64,000 bases of DNA from Streptomyces sp. NBC_01353 (lineage in GTDB: Bacteria; Actinomycetota; Actinomycetes; Streptomycetales; Streptomycetaceae): NCBI RefSeq assembly GCF_036237275.1, contig NZ_CP108352.1, positions 4,588,001-4,652,000 on the forward strand, given 5' to 3'. Below are positions 62,274-64,000 of the stretch, piece by piece. Position 1 is the stretch's first letter, and each line of letters begins with the position of its first letter. Under the pieces are notes generated by a model. It had not been told where the DNA came from. It did no database searches and was given only the letters and a program-made list of their open reading frames with translations. A program made the position numbers and the translations under genes.

Positions 62274-63495
62274 GTCCCTGCGCGAGAACGCGCTGCGCAG
62301 GGACGCGGAGGACCCGCTGGGCAAGCTGCGCGAGAAGTTCGCCCTCGACGACGAGACCGTCTACCTCGACGGGAACTCGCTCGGCGCCCTGCCCGCGCAC
62401 GTCCCCGCCCGGATGGCCGACGTCATCACCCGCGAGTGGGGGCAGCTGCGCATCCGCTCCTGGGACGAGAGCGGCTGGTGGACCGCTCCCGAGCGGATCG
62501 GCGACCGGATCGCCCCGCTCGTCGGCGCCGCGCCCGGACAGATCGTGGTCGGCGACTCGACCAGCGTGAACGTCTTCAAGGCGATGGTCGCCGCCGCCCG
62601 GCTGAGCACGGACGACCGGGACGAGATCCTCGTCGACGCGACGACCTTTCCCACGGACGGGTACATCGCTCAGTCCGCGGCCCGCGTGACCGGCCGCCGG
62701 ATCGTGCCGGTCGCGCCCGCCGACATGCCGGGCGCCGTCGGGCCCCGCACGGCCGCCGCTCTGGTCAACCATGTCGACTTCCGCACCGGCCGGCTGCACG
62801 ACCTGCCCGGGATCACGGCCGCGCTCCGGTCGGCGGGCGCGCTCGCCGTCTGGGACCTGTGCCACAGCGCGGGCGCCCTGCCGGTCGGCCTGGACGAGCA
62901 CGGGGTCGACCTGGCCGTCGGCTGCACCTACAAGTACCTGAACGGCGGCCCCGGTTCGCCCGCGTACCTGTACGTCGCCGAGCGCCACCAGGCCGCCTTC
63001 GACTCGCCGCTGCCCGGCTGGAACTCGCACGTCGACCCGTTCGGGATGACCCCGGGCTACGAGGCGGCGGCAGGCGCGCTCCGGGGCCGTGTCGGCACCC
63101 CCGACATCCTGTCCATGCTGGCGCTCGAAGCGGCACTGGACGTCTGGGACGACGTCGACATCGAGGACGTGCGGGTGAAGTCCCTTGCCCTGACGGACTT
63201 CTTCCTGGAGTGCGTACGGGAGTACGTGCCGGCCGGCCGCGTCGCGTCGCTCACCCCGGAGCCGTACGGGGAGCGCGGCAGCCAGGTCGCGCTGCGCTGC
63301 GCCGAGGCGCCGGACGTCATGGCGGAGTTGATCCGGCGCGGGGTGGTCGGCGATCTGCGCCGCCCCGATGTGCTGCGGTTCGGATTCACGCCGCTGTACG
63401 TCGGCTTCGCGGACGCGGAGCGGGCGGCGCGCGTCCTCGCCGACGTCCTGGCCGAGGTCCCGGCGGGGGCCCCGGCCGACGTGTCGGGTTCGTAG
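62266..63495 (+). CDS. kynU: Kynureninase
   Basis: A 409-aa PLP enzyme that splits kynurenine to anthranilate and alanine. Signature: VYLDGNSLGALPAHVPARMA, TTFPTDGYIAQSAA, DLCHSAGALPVGLDEHGVDL, AVGCTYKYLNGGPGSPAYLY with the PLP lysine. Its start overlaps the kynA stop, so the two are translationally coupled. Confidence 0.95.
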   Translation: MSESLRENALRRDAEDPLGKLREKFALDDETVYLDGNSLGALPAHVPARMADVITREWGQLRIRSWDESGWWTAPERIGDRIAPLVGAAPGQIVVGDSTSVNVFKAMVAAARLSTDDRDEILVDATTFPTDGYIAQSAARVTGRRIVPVAPADMPGAVGPRTAAALVNHVDFRTGRLHDLPGITAALRSAGALAVWDLCHSAGALPVGLDEHGVDLAVGCTYKYLNGGPGSPAYLYVAERHQAAFDSPLPGWNSHVDPFGMTPGYEAAAGALRGRVGTPDILSMLALEAALDVWDDVDIEDVRVKSLALTDFFLECVREYVPAGRVASLTPEPYGERGSQVALRCAEAPDVMAELIRRGVVGDLRRPDVLRFGFTPLYVGFADAERAARVLADVLAEVPAGAPADVSGS

Positions 63496-63589
63496 GTCCG
63501 ATGATCGCTTGATCTGTGGGGGCGTCAGTCCTGGTACGGTCCCCGCAGGTCAGGCCAATTCGGCCGCGTCCCCGAGAGGTTGGAACAGA

Positions 63590-64000
63590 ATGCCGGACCC
63601 CGCCGCGCGCGACGCCGCCGAAGAAGCATCGGCCTTCTCGCACCCGGCCGTCGCCCCTGACGTGTCCGCCGCGTACGGCGAACACCCCGACCAGGTCGTC
63701 GACTTCTACGCGCCGCGCGACGACCGGCAGCGGGCCCCGCTCGTCGTCGCGCTGCACGGTGGTGCCTGGCGGGCGCCGTACGACCGGCAGCACCTGACTC
63801 CTTTCGTGGACTTTCTGGCCCGTAGAGGTTTCGCCGTCGCCAACGTCGAGTACCGGCGCGGCAGTGCCATCCCCCGGCAGGGTGGGACCGCCCCCGTCGC
63901 GGGGCGCTGGCCGGAGACCTTCGACGACGTGGCCGCGGCGCTGGACGCCGTACCGCGGCTGGCCGCCGAGCATCTGCCGCAGGCCGATCCCCGCCGGATC
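63590..64000 (+). CDS. kynB: Alpha/beta hydrolase, probable kynurenine formamidase (partial, runs off the window)
   Basis: The first 137 residues of an esterase-type hydrolase: QVVDFYAPRDDRQRAPLVVA, LHGGAWRAPYDRQHLTPFVD (oxyanion HGGAW motif), FLARRGFAVANVEYRRGSA. The nucleophile serine and catalytic His lie beyond the window. By position after kynA and kynU it should hydrolyse N-formylkynurenine, completing the pathway; by sequence alone it could be another esterase. ATG 63590 has GAGAGG upstream. Start of a 94-nt gap from kynU. Confidence 0.75.
   Translation, partial: MPDPAARDAAEEASAFSHPAVAPDVSAAYGEHPDQVVDFYAPRDDRQRAPLVVALHGGAWRAPYDRQHLTPFVDFLARRGFAVANVEYRRGSAIPRQGGTAPVAGRWPETFDDVAAALDAVPRLAAEHLPQADPRRI

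Overview
This window is high-GC DNA (third codon positions almost always G or C, many GTG/TTG starts, many leaderless-looking genes) from a Streptomyces or very close relative. The diagnostic block is the dnaK-grpE-dnaJ-hspR operon with HspR/HAIR operators, clpB with its own HAIR site, a Streptomyces-type parS site beside fba and pyrE, the dcd gene, and a kynurenine operon.

Left part (1-28 kb) is mostly accessory or lineage-variable. 0-3 kb: a PP2C phosphatase, a monooxygenase-like protein, an XRE-cupin regulator with a palindrome on its own start codon, and a GNAT acetyltransferase. 2.5-9 kb (minus strand): a polymorphic-toxin operon made of an SseB-like protein, a WXG/T7SS-like protein, a 1575-residue RHS/YD-repeat protein ending in a type-28-like toxin domain, and a translationally coupled pentapeptide-repeat protein that is the candidate immunity factor. 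9.2-11.5 kb: a sortase-anchored surface protein carrying a PD-(D/E)XK-like motif. 12.8-13.6 kb: a short, degenerate cysteinyl-tRNA-synthetase-like protein. 14-19.5 kb: small regulators and membrane proteins, two DUF5994 proteins, a PRC-barrel protein, a SpoIIE-type phosphatase and a GNAT/AAA+ fusion. 19.8-22.1 kb: an ECF41-type sigma factor with an FAD oxidoreductase. 22.3-27 kb: a cold-shock-like neighbourhood (MerR protein, GvpU-like protein, SCO5918-type protein, CBS protein, DEAD-box helicase, CspA) with long untranslated regions and hairpins.

Right part (28-64 kb) looks like core chromosome. tRNA-Gly(TCC), dcd, a phosphoribosyltransferase and a Yip1-like protein are followed by a large iron-sulfur oxidoreductase behind a perfect inverted repeat, a sugar transferase, and the HspR regulon (dnaK operon at 33.8-38 kb, clpB at 41-43.6 kb). 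Between those two heat-shock loci sits a small unit at 38.1-40.3 kb: a LuxR-type regulator plus a hypothetical gene, divergent from a secreted peptide with five DPVWD repeats and an ATGA-coupled, degenerate Rieske-like protein. This is the best candidate here for an undescribed system. Further right are an XRE / ImmA-IrrE protease / MAB_1171c-like membrane-protein triad (45-47.3 kb), aminotransferases, a membrane-fused spermidine synthase, a CoxG-like protein, aldose epimerase, pyrE, fba, a secreted propeller/Ig-like protein, an MFS exporter, DUF3151 and DUF3152 proteins, and kynA-kynU-kynB-like genes (61.4 kb to the window edge).

Most gene calls rest on recognisable motifs. Exact starts are inferred from ribosome binding sites or from a -10-like hexamer about 7 nt upstream of the start codon (leaderless pattern), and are flagged where uncertain.
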